In this document: positions 1 to 8,779 of the stretch, piece after piece
Position numbering within the stretch: position 1 is the stretch's first letter
How the letters are laid out: each line of letters begins with the position of its first letter
From: JAYKJB01 sp035284745 [NCBI: Candidatus Sericytochromatia bacterium]
GTDB lineage: Bacteria; Cyanobacteriota; Sericytochromatia; S15B-MN24
Reading direction: 5' to 3'
NCBI GenBank assembly: GCA_035284745.1
Contig: JAYKIL010000008.1
Span: 62,001-126,000 of the forward strand
DNA: 64,000 nucleotides
Made by a program: the position numbers and the translations under genes
Notes under the pieces: model-generated
The model's input: the letters and a program-made list of their open reading frames with translations, nothing else
Database searches by the model: none
Told to the model about the DNA's origin: nothing

Positions 1-14
1 TGGAGGGCGTCGGG

Positions 15-941
15 ATGAAGCTGGAGCAACTGAACACCTTTCTGGTGGCGGCAGATTTATTGAACTTTACGGCGGCAGCGCGTCGATTTGACATTTCGCA
101 GTCGGCCATCAGTCAACAGATCCGTGAGTTGGAGGCCAGCTTGGGCGTAAGTTTGTTTGAGCGCCGCGGGCGGGGTCTGGTGTTGACTTTGGCGGGTGAG
201 CGACTGCGGCAACGGGTCCCCGCAGTGCTTCGCGAGGTGCGTCTTGCGCGCCTCGCGCTGCAAGACCTGGTGGGTTGTGAGCACGGCACGTTAAGAATTG
301 GAGCAAACTCTACGCCTGGAATCTATCTGCTTCCCGCGCTCCTGGGTATTTTTTCGGAGCAGTATCCGGCCGTGAAGGTGAGTCTCCATATTGCCCCATT
401 GGAGGCCGTTTCTCGCCAGTTGAGAGAGGGCGAGTTGGATATGGCGGTTCTCACGGAGGGGACACAGGCTGTGCATTTGTCGGATTGGGAGAGTCACCAC
501 GTGGGTGACGATGAACTTAGTTTGATTGCATCGGTCAAGCACCCGTTAGCCGGACAACGTCTCACCTCTGCGGAGGCCGTCAGAGCACATCCGCTCATTC
601 TGAGGCCAAATGGGTCGTCAACTCGGCAAAGGGTACTTGCGGCCCTCGCGCGCCTGGGCATAGAGGAAACTGCATTGCAAATTACTTTTGAACTCAGCCA
701 CACGGAGGGTATTAAGCAAGCGGTACTCTCCAATTTGGGAATTGCTTGGGTATCTCGGATGGCCTGTGAGCGGGAACGCCGCGCAGGATGGCTTCGGGAA
801 GTGAACGTACACGGCCTGCGTCTGAATCGTCCGCTGTGGGCCCTCGTGCCTCCGATGGAGCGTCGTCCGGCACACCTTCAAGCCTTTCTCGACTTGCTGA
901 GTTCAACCCTTGCCTCTGTTTCCTTGGAAAGCGACCTATGA
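15..941 (+). CDS. LysR family transcriptional regulator
   Basis: A DNA-binding regulator of 308 residues, the usual LysR length. Residues about 1-60 form the winged helix-turn-helix (the segment AARRFDISQSAISQQI is the recognition region), followed by a linker helix and a periplasmic-binding-protein-like effector domain from about residue 90 to 295. The start has a GGAGGG ribosome binding site 7 bases upstream. Its stop codon overlaps the ATG of the next oxidoreductase gene (ATGA), so the two are translationally coupled. This coupling suggests that it controls, or is co-expressed with, that sugar or cyclitol enzyme. The effector is unknown. Family assignment is firm and the regulon is inference. 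Confidence 0.95.
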   Translation: MKLEQLNTFLVAADLLNFTAAARRFDISQSAISQQIRELEASLGVSLFERRGRGLVLTLAGERLRQRVPAVLREVRLARLALQDLVGCEHGTLRIGANSTPGIYLLPALLGIFSEQYPAVKVSLHIAPLEAVSRQLREGELDMAVLTEGTQAVHLSDWESHHVGDDELSLIASVKHPLAGQRLTSAEAVRAHPLILRPNGSSTRQRVLAALARLGIEETALQITFELSHTEGIKQAVLSNLGIAWVSRMACERERRAGWLREVNVHGLRLNRPLWALVPPMERRPAHLQAFLDLLSSTLASVSLESDL

Positions 942-2188
942 AATTTTCGAGACCTTTGCGCATTGGAGTCTTGGGAGCCGGCCAGCGGGGATTTATTCTT
1001 GCGGGCCTCATCGCGTCTCATCCCCATTTGGCGGAAGTCACTGCCGTGGCGGAACCCAGGCCAGCCTATCGTGAACAATTTGCGGGTGAATTTGGTGTGG
1101 ATCCTGAATACGCCTTTGCCTCGTGGCAGGAGTTTTTGCTTCGATTTCCCCCGGTTGATGCCGTCATCATTACTACTTTGGACCGCGACCACGTCGGCCC
1201 TGCCGTGGCCTGCCTTCTTCGAGGCGTACCGATTTTGCTTGAGAAGCCGATTGCGCCGACCTGGGAGGAGGTTCTGGACATACAACGGGCCCAAGTGGCG
1301 AGTGGTGCCTTGGCCGCCGTGTGTCACTCGCTCCGCTATCAACCGGGATTTAATTTGGTGAAGCAATTGGTACAAAGCGGTCGCCTTGGCGAGGTGCGGA
1401 CCCTGGACCTCATTGAGCAGGTTGGTTATTGGCATTTCGCACACAGCTACATCCGCGGAAATTGGGGCAATTCCGGTCGCGCCACCCCATTGCTTCTCGC
1501 CAAAAGTTGCCACGACCTTGATTATATCGGTTGGCTGATGAATGAGCCTTGTCGACAGGTCGCCTCCTACGGACAGCTGTCTCATTTTCACGCCGCACGG
1601 GCGCCGGAGGGCGCTCCGAAACGTTGCTTGGATGCCTGCCCCGTGGAACACGAGTGTGCTTACTCGGCCGTTCGACAGTATGTTCAGGGGGATCGCTTCA
1701 GCTGGCCCGCCTCCGTCATCAGCCACGATCATACACAAGAGGCCCATATTGAGGCCCTGCGCACCGGGCCTTACGGTGTGTGCGTCTACCATACAGATAA
1801 CGATGTCGTCGACCATCAGACGGTGATGCTTGAATACGCTCAGGGGGCGACGGCGACTTTCACCGTCACGGGATTTACTCACTCAGGTGGCCGGCGACTG
1901 CGGGTCAACGGCACGGAGGCGGACCTGACGTTTGACGAGCAGGTCGTGACAGTAAAAAATTATGCGACTGGCCGGATTGAAGAGTTGCGAGCCGGGGGAG
2001 AGGGGCCTCACGGGGGCGGTGACCTTCGTGTCATTCGCCATTGGCTTGAAGCCGTTCGCCGCGACGATGCGTCCTGGCTTTTGACAGACTTAGAGGCCTC
2101 CTTGCACTCCCACGCCGTGGGCTTTGCTGCGGAACGCGCCCGTCTGGACCGGCGCCTGGTGGATGTGGCTGAAATTTATCACCCTTAA
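938..2188 (+). CDS. Gfo/Idh/MocA family NAD(P)-dependent oxidoreductase
   Basis: A 416-residue dehydrogenase of the glucose-fructose oxidoreductase/inositol dehydrogenase family. The N-terminus has the Rossmann fingerprint GVLGAGQRG, and LEKPI carries the conserved catalytic-site lysine. The C-terminal half is the alpha/beta substrate domain. A cysteine cluster (CLDACPVEHEC, around residues 228-238) resembles a metal- or redox-type motif seen in some members of the family. The start at the ATGA overlap with the LysR gene is chosen because the frame upstream only covers the regulator in another register. The substrate, probably a sugar or cyclitol, cannot be read from the sequence. Its stop overlaps the convergent subtilisin stop by 4 bases. 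Confidence 0.92.
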   Translation: MKFSRPLRIGVLGAGQRGFILAGLIASHPHLAEVTAVAEPRPAYREQFAGEFGVDPEYAFASWQEFLLRFPPVDAVIITTLDRDHVGPAVACLLRGVPILLEKPIAPTWEEVLDIQRAQVASGALAAVCHSLRYQPGFNLVKQLVQSGRLGEVRTLDLIEQVGYWHFAHSYIRGNWGNSGRATPLLLAKSCHDLDYIGWLMNEPCRQVASYGQLSHFHAARAPEGAPKRCLDACPVEHECAYSAVRQYVQGDRFSWPASVISHDHTQEAHIEALRTGPYGVCVYHTDNDVVDHQTVMLEYAQGATATFTVTGFTHSGGRRLRVNGTEADLTFDEQVVTVKNYATGRIEELRAGGEGPHGGGDLRVIRHWLEAVRRDDASWLLTDLEASLHSHAVGFAAERARLDRRLVDVAEIYHP

Positions 2189-3432
2189 ATGGTTTTGATG
2201 ACTGCCTGCTGAGGCTTCACCGTCCTGACGGCCTTCGAAGCCTGAAGGCGCCCGTGACCGTACTCGGTATCGAATCCTCCGGCGCCCAGATCCAGGGCGC
2301 TTTCTGTCAGAATGCGGCGGACGGCTTCCGCGTCAAGTCTGGGGTTTATACTCTTCATCAGGGCGGCCACGCCGGCCACGTGAGGCGTTGCCATTGATGT
2401 GCCAGACACACGGGCATAGCCGCCGTTTAAGATGGTTGATAGGATGTCGCTGCCCGGCGCCGTCACCGTCAGGTGAGAGCCCATATTCGAGTACCGGGCT
2501 CGCCGATCCTCTCGCGTCGTCGCCCCCACCGCGATGACATCGGGGTTCACTGCGGGGTAAAACGGCTTCTCGGAGCCTTGGTTCCCTGCGCCTGCGAAAA
2601 CGATGCTTCCTTTGCGGCGGGCATAGCGAATGGCCTCGTCCATCGCTTGACTGGGGATGCTTGAACCCAGACTCAGTGAGATGATGGAGGCCCCCCTCTC
2701 AGCGGCATAGGCGATGCCCGCAGCCACCTGCGCAAAGGTACCGGCCCCCCGATCAGACAAAACCTTGACCGCAAGCAATGTGACTCCCGGTGATACCCCG
2801 ACGATGCCGCCATTTTGACGCCGTGCAGCAAGAATTCCCGCGCAGTGGGTCCCGTGGAAATTGTCATCCAAGGCATCGTCATCATTATTAATGAAGTCCC
2901 GTCCACGCAGCACTTTCCCTTGTAGATCGGGGTGACGGTAGTCGATACCCGTGTCCACCACCGCGACAATCATATTGGGACTGCCCTCGGTGACTTCCCA
3001 TGCCCTTTCAATGTCAATGCGATCCAGTGCCCACTGCTCTTGGCGTTTATCATCATTCTGGTTCGAGATGAGGCCAATTGGGGGGAGCGACGTGACTTGA
3101 GGGCTGATAGTCACCGTGTGATTCTTCTCCACGAATCGAATGCCAGGCGTTTGGCGCAGTAGGCCCCTTACGCTCACCCCTGCTGGAGTGTTCACCACCA
3201 CCACTTTGATTGCAGGGATGACGCGCACCACGGCCAGCTTGAAGCGAGAGCAGAAGTCCGCGCGCTGTCGATCATCGGTGTAACCAATGATGAGCTCTTC
3301 GCTGACTTGGAGGCTTGACGTCGCTGAATGGCTTGGTTTTTGGGTGCCCATGATTGCCGTGTGTGTACCACAGGCGTGCAGCCAGGCCGACGTCATCAGG
3401 AAGAGGAATAAGCCGTTTCTCATAACGGACAT
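2185..3432 (-). CDS. Secreted subtilisin-like serine protease (S8)
   Basis: A 415-residue S8 peptidase. Residues 4-25 look like a lipoprotein-type signal (hydrophobic stretch ending in a cysteine, LHACG). An inhibitor-I9-like propeptide follows, then the catalytic domain with Asp in VVDTGID, His in FHGTHCAG and Ser in GTSMATPH. The triad and the oxyanion-hole Asn region (GAGNQG) are intact. The frame stays open far upstream, but the signal peptide fixes the start at 3432 or 3423, and a GTGGGA sequence precedes the first. It converges on the oxidoreductase gene with overlapping stops. It probably acts on extracellular or periplasmic protein. A second S8 protease lies at the right edge of the window. 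Confidence 0.93.
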   Translation of the reverse strand: MSVMRNGLFLFLMTSAWLHACGTHTAIMGTQKPSHSATSSLQVSEELIIGYTDDRQRADFCSRFKLAVVRVIPAIKVVVVNTPAGVSVRGLLRQTPGIRFVEKNHTVTISPQVTSLPPIGLISNQNDDKRQEQWALDRIDIERAWEVTEGSPNMIVAVVDTGIDYRHPDLQGKVLRGRDFINNDDDALDDNFHGTHCAGILAARRQNGGIVGVSPGVTLLAVKVLSDRGAGTFAQVAAGIAYAAERGASIISLSLGSSIPSQAMDEAIRYARRKGSIVFAGAGNQGSEKPFYPAVNPDVIAVGATTREDRRARYSNMGSHLTVTAPGSDILSTILNGGYARVSGTSMATPHVAGVAALMKSINPRLDAEAVRRILTESALDLGAGGFDTEYGHGRLQASKAVRTVKPQQAVIKTI

Positions 3433-3613
3433 GTTCCCACGTGGAGATTCAAAATAAGGTTTTTTTAATCTCTTGTTAATCTTTTGCCCCTTGGGTCGGG
3501 GGCGATGAAGTGCCTGACGGTCACGTGAATCCGTATGACCAAAAATTATGGTAAAATTTTTTCTGAAAGACTCTCTTAGCGCGGTTTGCGCGGAGTTTTG
3601 TGGAGGAGCTGGC

Positions 3614-4567
3614 TTGTTTGGACGTGCGCCCTTCATTCTTTTGTTGGGGTTCGGGGTGGCGTGGCCGCTCATTTCATCTTGCGCGACGGGGACCGATCCG
3701 TGGGTGGCAGGCGCTCGCCCTGCGGCGATGGCTGCAAACCTGTCTTCGACGCCGGCCGACAGTGTTGTCTTTTCTGGGGCCGGCGATATTGCCTTTGAGG
3801 GCCCCGGAGCCGAGCAAACTGCCAGGATCCTAGACGGGATAACGGGAGCTGTTTTTACATTGGGAGACAACGCTTACCAGAGTGGCTCTGCTGAGGAATT
3901 TGCGCGGTTTTATCACCCAACATGGGGGCGGCATCTCTCGAGGACTTTTCCGGTGGTGGGAAACCACGAATATCGAACCCCCGGGGCTTCGGGTTATTTC
4001 GCCTATTTTGGTCCCCGCGCCGGAGATCCTGGCAAAGGATACTATGCCTTTGACCTCAACCCCTTTTGGCGTGTTTATTCTATCAACTCGGCTGATGAAA
4101 CAGACGGGGCCTCTAAGCAACTGGGGATGGGCTCAGAGCAGTATCGCTGGCTGGCGATGGAGCTTGATACCCATCGCAATAAAAACACGATTGCGATGTG
4201 GCATCACCCGCGGTTTAGCAGTGGGGCCCACGGCGATAATCCTGAAACGGATGCCATTTGGCGGTTGCTTGTTGAAAAAGGAGTCGACATCGCTTTGTGG
4301 GGCCACGACCACCATTATGAGCGTTTCCACCCCGCGGACGTCAGCGGGAGAGAGGATGAGAAAAAAGGGTTGCGCAGTTTTGTCGTGGGAACCGGCGGCA
4401 AAAACCACTATCCGTTTTTTAAGCTGCCCAAGCGCATTACTGCGGTGAGAAATGCCCGGACATTTGGAGTGTTGAAACTGACCCTGCACCCCACTGCGTA
4501 TGATTGGAAATTCCTTCCGGCAGCGGGTGGAAAGTTCTCTGACGAGGGTCGGTCAAGCGTGCGCTGA
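3614..4567 (+). CDS. Lipoprotein metallophosphatase (purple acid phosphatase-like)
   Basis: A calcineurin-like metallophosphoesterase of 317 residues. It shows the metal-binding blocks in order: GAGDIAF, LGDNAYQ, VGNHEY, WHHPRF and LWGHDHHYERF. These match the purple-acid-phosphatase/alkaline phosphatase type. The TTG start at 3614 is preferred over an ATG at 3548 because GGAGGAG lies 5 bases upstream and the protein then begins directly with a signal peptide ending in the lipobox LISSC (Cys 23). It is therefore likely a membrane-anchored periplasmic phosphatase, with unknown substrate. HtrA follows on the same strand. Confidence 0.88.
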   Translation: MFGRAPFILLLGFGVAWPLISSCATGTDPWVAGARPAAMAANLSSTPADSVVFSGAGDIAFEGPGAEQTARILDGITGAVFTLGDNAYQSGSAEEFARFYHPTWGRHLSRTFPVVGNHEYRTPGASGYFAYFGPRAGDPGKGYYAFDLNPFWRVYSINSADETDGASKQLGMGSEQYRWLAMELDTHRNKNTIAMWHHPRFSSGAHGDNPETDAIWRLLVEKGVDIALWGHDHHYERFHPADVSGREDEKKGLRSFVVGTGGKNHYPFFKLPKRITAVRNARTFGVLKLTLHPTAYDWKFLPAAGGKFSDEGRSSVR

Positions 4568-4603
4568 GTCGGCGGCGGTGTTCTCAGCGCGTGATGCTGA
4601 GCG
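4561..4603 (+). other. Overlapping inverted repeats that could form alternative hairpins
   Basis: Three arms, GCGCTGAG (4561-4568), CTCAGCGC (4583-4590) and GCTGAG (4596-4601), can pair as first-with-second (8 bp) or second-with-third (6 bp). The first arm contains the phosphatase stop codon. There is no T-tract, so a simple terminator is unlikely. It may attenuate or process the message before HtrA. This is pattern only. Confidence 0.3.
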
Positions 4604-4693
4604 CGCTTGGACGGACGGTGTTGTGTTTGAGTCCTTGAGAGTTGGAATTTTAGAGGTGGGATGAGGAACGCTTGCTGGAGCAAGGAGGATGAC

Positions 4694-5845
4694 GTGCGTC
4701 CAAGCATATTTTTTACTGGAGCAGCTGTTTTTGGACTGGGTATGACGGGGGGAATTCTTGGCTCTCGTCTGCTTCCCCCCGACGCGCCGCTATTGCCGTT
4801 GAGTGCCACCCCGGCTGTTGCTGACGAGATAAGGGTGACGCCACCTGTCGGAGGAGAAGACGGAATTGCTGACTTGGTGGATAAGGTCAAAGCGGCCGTT
4901 GTGAACATTGATACGGTGGCTCATCGTCGGGTTCCCTCCCAGGCTGATCTCTTTCGCTTTTTCTTTGAGGGGGCACCGGGGGGAGCCCCCTCGCAACGGG
5001 AAGAAAAGGGGGTGGGGTCTGGCTTCGTGGTCGCTTCCAGTGGCTTGATTGTTACCAATTATCACGTGGTTCGCGGAGCGGACAAACTGACGGTCACTTT
5101 CCACGATGGGAAGAAATATCCGGGGAAGGTGATCGGCCAGGACTCAGGGACTGATCTTGCATTGGTAAAAATAGATGCCAAGGGGCTCCCCACCCTTCGT
5201 CTTGCCCAACCGGAAAGACTTCGAGTGGGGCAATATGTGGTGGCGATGGGAAGCCCGCTGGGGCTTTCTCAATCCGTTACTACGGGCATTCTGTCCGCAA
5301 TCAATCGTGATATCAGCTTGAATGCGCGCGTTGGATTCTTGCAAACGGACGCCCCTATCAATCCGGGTAACTCAGGCGGGCCATTGCTCAATTTGCGGGG
5401 TGAAGTTGTGGGGGTGAATACCGCCATCGCGGCCCGCGGTCAGGGTATTGGTTTTGCCGTTCCGGTCGATACCCTCAAGACGGTCTTGCCTCAGCTTGAG
5501 GCCAAAGGCCGGGTGGAGCGACCCTGGATTGGCGTAGGGATCGCCAATTTGCCTGAGGATCGCTCTCGAATGTTTTACCCGGTCGATCACGGCGTACTCG
5601 TGGGCCGTGTTGAAAAAGGTGGCCCTGCAGAAACCGCGGGCTTGATGGCGGGAGATGTCATTCTGGCTCTTGACCGTCAAAAACTGGAGAGTGCGAATGA
5701 GTTAATTCGAGAGGTCGCGAAACACGCCCCTGGTGACGCCGTTGAGGTTCTTGTGAGCAGGCAGGGGCAGACCAAGTCGTTTAAGCTCACTTTGCAAAAG
5801 ATGCCTGACATCAAGTCGAATGAGGCGGAGTCTGAGGACGAGTAG
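4694..5845 (+). CDS. HtrA/DegP-type trypsin-like serine protease
   Basis: A periplasmic protease/chaperone of 383 residues that degrades misfolded envelope proteins. An N-terminal hydrophobic segment (residues 4-25) acts as signal or anchor. The chymotrypsin-like domain has His124 (NYHVV), Asp154 (GTDLAL) and Ser227 (NPGNSGGP). One PDZ domain follows at about 285-375, so it resembles DegS/cyanobacterial HtrA rather than two-PDZ DegP. The GTG at 4694 is preferred to an in-frame ATG at 4661 because AAGGAGG sits 5 bases upstream and the protein then starts with the signal segment. A strong bidirectional terminator follows. Confidence 0.95.
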   Translation: MRPSIFFTGAAVFGLGMTGGILGSRLLPPDAPLLPLSATPAVADEIRVTPPVGGEDGIADLVDKVKAAVVNIDTVAHRRVPSQADLFRFFFEGAPGGAPSQREEKGVGSGFVVASSGLIVTNYHVVRGADKLTVTFHDGKKYPGKVIGQDSGTDLALVKIDAKGLPTLRLAQPERLRVGQYVVAMGSPLGLSQSVTTGILSAINRDISLNARVGFLQTDAPINPGNSGGPLLNLRGEVVGVNTAIAARGQGIGFAVPVDTLKTVLPQLEAKGRVERPWIGVGIANLPEDRSRMFYPVDHGVLVGRVEKGGPAETAGLMAGDVILALDRQKLESANELIREVAKHAPGDAVEVLVSRQGQTKSFKLTLQKMPDIKSNEAESEDE

Positions 5846-5850
5846 CAATT

Positions 5851-5887
5851 AAAAAAAGGGTCTTCCGACAAGCTCGGAAGACCCTTT
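5851..5887. terminator. Bidirectional rho-independent terminator
   Basis: A perfect 14-bp stem (5855-5868 with 5874-5887) closes a 5-base CAAGC loop. An A-run flanks the left side and T-rich sequence the right, so it can end both the htrA transcript and the convergent 5902-6168 transcript. Confidence 0.9.
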
Positions 5888-5901
5888 GGTTCAAAATTTA
5901 A

Positions 5902-6168
5902 TTAGACAGCGATGGGACTGATTGGCCCCAAACTCGTCAGCTGACGGACTACAATTTCTTCGTTTCCTACACGAACTTCAAAAAAGTTTGTCGTGCCTCC
6001 GCGCCCCGCACGGTTGCTAGGACCCTTTTGATATGCGATGACCACGATGCCATCCTCGAGAAACTGCCGGAGTTGGAATTCCGCAGTGTCGGGCAAAAGC
6101 CCTGAGTTACACGCACGACGCACCAATTCGCGGGTGACATCGTCCCAGTTTTTCCCTAAATACATCAT
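5902..6168 (-). CDS. Small hypothetical protein (88 aa)
   Basis: A small soluble protein that I do not recognise. It has an N-terminal helical half with an RR..CNSGLLPDTAEFQLRQFL segment, and a basic Gly/Arg patch near residue 53. No signal peptide or membrane segment is seen. Codon use looks genuine, and the gene ends just before a bidirectional terminator shared with htrA. AAGGAG lies 11 bases before the ATG, a long spacing. The function is unknown. Confidence 0.6.
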   Translation of the reverse strand: MMYLGKNWDDVTRELVRRACNSGLLPDTAEFQLRQFLEDGIVVIAYQKGPSNRAGRGGTTNFFEVRVGNEEIVVRQLTSLGPISPIAV

Positions 6169-6345
6169 GGATGGCGCTACTCCTTACCGTCCAGACACTG
6201 CTAACAATGTCTGACGTGCATTCGCTTCGGTGCGCGACAATCAAAAGCCCGAAAGCCTTGATTTTTCGCGGCTTTGGAGATTCCAGCCTTCATTTTACCA
6301 GATTTGACATTTTGTGTCGAACGTCACTGGCAGAGCAAATAAGAA

Positions 6346-6383
6346 GGCTATCGTGAGGCCCCACTGAGGGGCGCACGATAGCC
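6346..6383 (-). terminator. Terminator-like hairpin after gshA
   Basis: A stem GGCTATCGTG/CACGATAGCC (6346-6355 with 6374-6383) encloses a second GCCCC/GGGGC stem, giving one long nearly continuous hairpin. On the minus strand it follows the gshA stop by 23 bases and is succeeded by a modest T-rich run. The rest of the 6169-6405 gap shows only a weak AAAGCC/GGCTTT inverted repeat. Confidence 0.75.
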
Positions 6384-6405
6384 TGGTCTTGGGCGAGGCG
6401 GTAAA

Positions 6406-7545
6406 CTAGAGGGCGCTTGCTGGCAAATCAGAGGCGCTCAGGCCCAATTTGGCAACCCAGCGGCGGTCAATGGCCTCCGCTTCATCGATCGCTTCTACGA
6501 CGGCGTCTTCAAGGCTGCCGAGTGTATTCACTCGCTGAATGAGTTTCATCGCCTCATTGCCATTCGCGAGCACTTCATCAATGGCCGCCAGGTGGTGGTA
6601 GGTTCCATTGGCGCGCATAATCCCCTCAACTTCACCCATGAGACGGGCCAGCGCGACCCGCACGGGAACCTCCCGCCCATAGTGCCATACCGACGCATTA
6701 AGACTGTTTGTCGCAACGCGACGCTCATTCTCACGCGCCACAGCCATTAAATTTTCGGCCGGCTTGCCAGTCTTCAGTCGCAGATGTTGAATGCGGGCTT
6801 CCAGCAAGGCCGTTACGGCCAGAATGAGGCCCGGATCATAGGCCAGGTCACATATTCTGGCTTCAATGCGGTTGAGGTCGTAGGGACGATCGATTCCATT
6901 GGGGCGCACGGCACTCCACATGTGTCGAATTGAGCGCATCTGCTGGTTCGCCAAGGCCCCTTCGACGAACCCTACAAAGTCTGCATGACCGTCGAAGAAC
7001 CGGATGCCAACGGGCTCTTGTGGGAAGCCAACCCAGCGACACGAGTGATAACCAGTATATTCGCCGTTCCGGTAGGGCGAGGCGGCCGTCAGCGCCAAAA
7101 AGAGCGGCATATCAAGTCGCAGCCAGTTGGTGACCGCAATAATTTCATCAGGGTCATCGAGGCCGACACTGATGTGGATGCTACTGGTCAGAATGTCCGT
7201 CCCGAAGGTCGCCCCGACCCATTGGTAATAAGAGTTATTGGGCAACGAAGGGTGAAACTGTTGGTCAAATGGGAGGGCCACCGTACTGCCAGGAAAAATG
7301 GTGTATTCGCCCAGCGATTCCAGGTGTTTGCGTAGAGCCAGCCGGGGCGCCACCACGGCACGAGCCAAGTCGTCGTAGCACGTCAGCGGCGGGGTTGTAT
7401 ATTCGACGTGACGGGCGTCTGATTCAAAGACAAAGCCATCCGACTCCAATGCCGGCACAATGGACGGTGACAGGTCAGCTGTCGCGCCATATCGCGTGCC
7501 GGAGAAAAGTTCGACTTCAATGCCTTTTTTTAGAGGGGCGATCAT
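6406..7545 (-). CDS. gshA: Glutamate-cysteine ligase, cyanobacterial GCS2 type
   Basis: Catalyses ATP-dependent joining of glutamate and cysteine, the first step of glutathione synthesis, in the cytoplasm. The 379-residue protein carries the cyanobacterial-type blocks GIEVELFSG, EYTTPPL, PGSTVALPF, TSSIHISVG and RPNGIDRPYDLNR-IEARICDLA, and its length is right for that group. The ATG at 7545 is chosen because GGAG lies 9 bases upstream and family members begin close to this point. No gshB is in the window. Family assignment comes from recognising the sequence pattern and has not been checked by search. Confidence 0.88.
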   Translation of the reverse strand: MIAPLKKGIEVELFSGTRYGATADLSPSIVPALESDGFVFESDARHVEYTTPPLTCYDDLARAVVAPRLALRKHLESLGEYTIFPGSTVALPFDQQFHPSLPNNSYYQWVGATFGTDILTSSIHISVGLDDPDEIIAVTNWLRLDMPLFLALTAASPYRNGEYTGYHSCRWVGFPQEPVGIRFFDGHADFVGFVEGALANQQMRSIRHMWSAVRPNGIDRPYDLNRIEARICDLAYDPGLILAVTALLEARIQHLRLKTGKPAENLMAVARENERRVATNSLNASVWHYGREVPVRVALARLMGEVEGIMRANGTYHHLAAIDEVLANGNEAMKLIQRVNTLGSLEDAVVEAIDEAEAIDRRWVAKLGLSASDLPASAL

Positions 7546-7618
7546 CTGATGACACTCCACCGAAAATGGGTTGGGGCACGCCAAGGTTATCGATCAACTT
7601 AAGGAAAACTTGCCTATA

Positions 7619-7634
7619 AAATTAAACTTAATTT
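7619..7634. promoter_or_regulatory. AT-rich palindrome upstream of gshA
   Basis: AAATTAA and TTAATTT are separated by two bases, lying 74 bases upstream of the gshA start in an otherwise GC-rich sequence. It could be an operator or an AT-rich promoter element. Confidence 0.3.
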
Positions 7635-7695
7635 AACTTGGCGCCAGCATACTAGGCCCAGCCGGGGAAGTCAATATGGTCTCGGGATGCGCAGC

Positions 7696-8280
7696 TCAAA
7701 TTCTGCGCAGGCGCCACGCCATCTCCGAGTATGCGCGCGACTGAAGCTCTTGAGCGTAGCGCGCTTGTTGCTCCAACACCTCCATCTCACCGACGATCCA
7801 AGCAGGAGGTAGGTAACGGAGGTGGTTTTCGCATGCGGTGCGGGACCCTTCCATCGCCGCTGCGATCAAACGCCATCCCAATTCAAGATCTGGCAGAAAT
7901 TCGATACCCCCCCGATCGAGGACGGGCCGAATCTGTGCCAACGCTTGGAGACTTTGGTCGAAGAGGGTTCGCGCCACGCGAAAGGCGGCGAGGCGCTTTA
8001 CCGGGTCACCCGGCGCTTCGGGCGATGGAAGACCTTCCTCCGCCACGTTCGCCGTGGTGAGTTGGCGTTGCACTCGTTGTCTGATGGCTTTCAGCAATTC
8101 GATATCGCCGGCCGAAGCGAAGGGATCAACCTCGCTCGGGGGATTTTGCAGCGCCTTGAGAAAAAGGCCCAGGCCAAAGCACAGCGCAAGGCCCGCTGCG
8201 GCTGAACCCGCGGGTGAGCGGTGAGGGGCGGCAAACGCATCGAGCCATTGGGCTAAGCTGGAATCGAGTCCGACTTGCAT
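7696..8280 (-). CDS. Cyclodeaminase/cyclohydrolase-like protein (FTCD C-domain fold)
   Basis: A 194-residue all-helical protein. Residues 1-40 (a catalytic-like opening followed by SPAGSAAAGLAL) resemble the PGGGSvAA signature of formiminotransferase-cyclodeaminase C-terminal domains, whose length (about 200 residues) also fits. The glycine-rich loop is altered to SPAGS, so activity in folate one-carbon metabolism is uncertain. No formiminotransferase or other folate gene is adjacent. The gene stands alone on the minus strand, with a divergent small gene at 8412. It could be a repurposed helical-bundle protein. Confidence 0.5.
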   Translation of the reverse strand: MQVGLDSSLAQWLDAFAAPHRSPAGSAAAGLALCFGLGLFLKALQNPPSEVDPFASAGDIELLKAIRQRVQRQLTTANVAEEGLPSPEAPGDPVKRLAAFRVARTLFDQSLQALAQIRPVLDRGGIEFLPDLELGWRLIAAAMEGSRTACENHLRYLPPAWIVGEMEVLEQQARYAQELQSRAYSEMAWRLRRI

Positions 8281-8411
8281 CAGGCGAAAAGTCTAGCACG
8301 TTACGCCCCCATTCGACTTCCCTTGCTCCAACCGTCATGCCTCCCTCGACGGAGTGCTTAGCCCCTGGAATTCAGGGGTATAGGGGAGGGGGATGGAGAG
8401 GACGTTCATCA

Positions 8412-8774
8412 ATGATGAAAAAACCCCACAATAGACCCGACAAAAGTTCTGGGAGAACACCCGGTGACGGGAAGGGTGCGAACCCGCCCGGAATGCCACG
8501 TGTCTTGCGCCCAGGAGCAGCCTCCAACGCCAAGCAGGGGCCCTTAATTTCGCCCAAGTTCCGTCCCGCCGCGCCAGACCCTGGCCCTCAGGCCAGCACC
8601 CGGGAGCAGGTCGACTTTTTTGCCGGTCAAGTTCAGTCATTGGCGACACGGCTGGAAGCACTGCGCGGACAAGGCGCTGGCCACGCCCCTGAGTTTCAAC
8701 AGCTTGAGAATCTACTGAACGCGGTTCAGGATAAATTGTTGCTGGCCCAACAGCGTCTTCAGAGCAGAAGTTGA
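8412..8774 (+). CDS. Hypothetical protein with disordered N-terminus and C-terminal helix (120 aa)
   Basis: Not recognised. The first 70 residues are rich in Pro, Gly, Lys and Arg and look disordered. Residues about 75-118 form one long amphipathic helix, probably a coiled coil (EQVDFFAGQVQSLATRLEAL). The start is placed at tandem ATGs, with GAGAGG about 11 bases upstream. An in-frame ATG exists at 8337. The gene ends 5 bases before the convergent epimerase stop. Confidence 0.55.
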   Translation: MMKKPHNRPDKSSGRTPGDGKGANPPGMPRVLRPGAASNAKQGPLISPKFRPAAPDPGPQASTREQVDFFAGQVQSLATRLEALRGQGAGHAPEFQQLENLLNAVQDKLLLAQQRLQSRS

Positions 8775-8779
8775 TGGAA

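Noticed and set aside
878-1882. 334-residue minus-strand reading frame
   Set aside because: It is antisense to the clear Gfo/Idh/MocA gene, has no recognisable domain, and its length is explained by the GC bias of the sense gene.
6171-6356. 61-residue plus-strand frame between two minus genes
   Set aside because: It has no ribosome site, runs into the gshA terminator hairpin, and shows no coding-like pattern.
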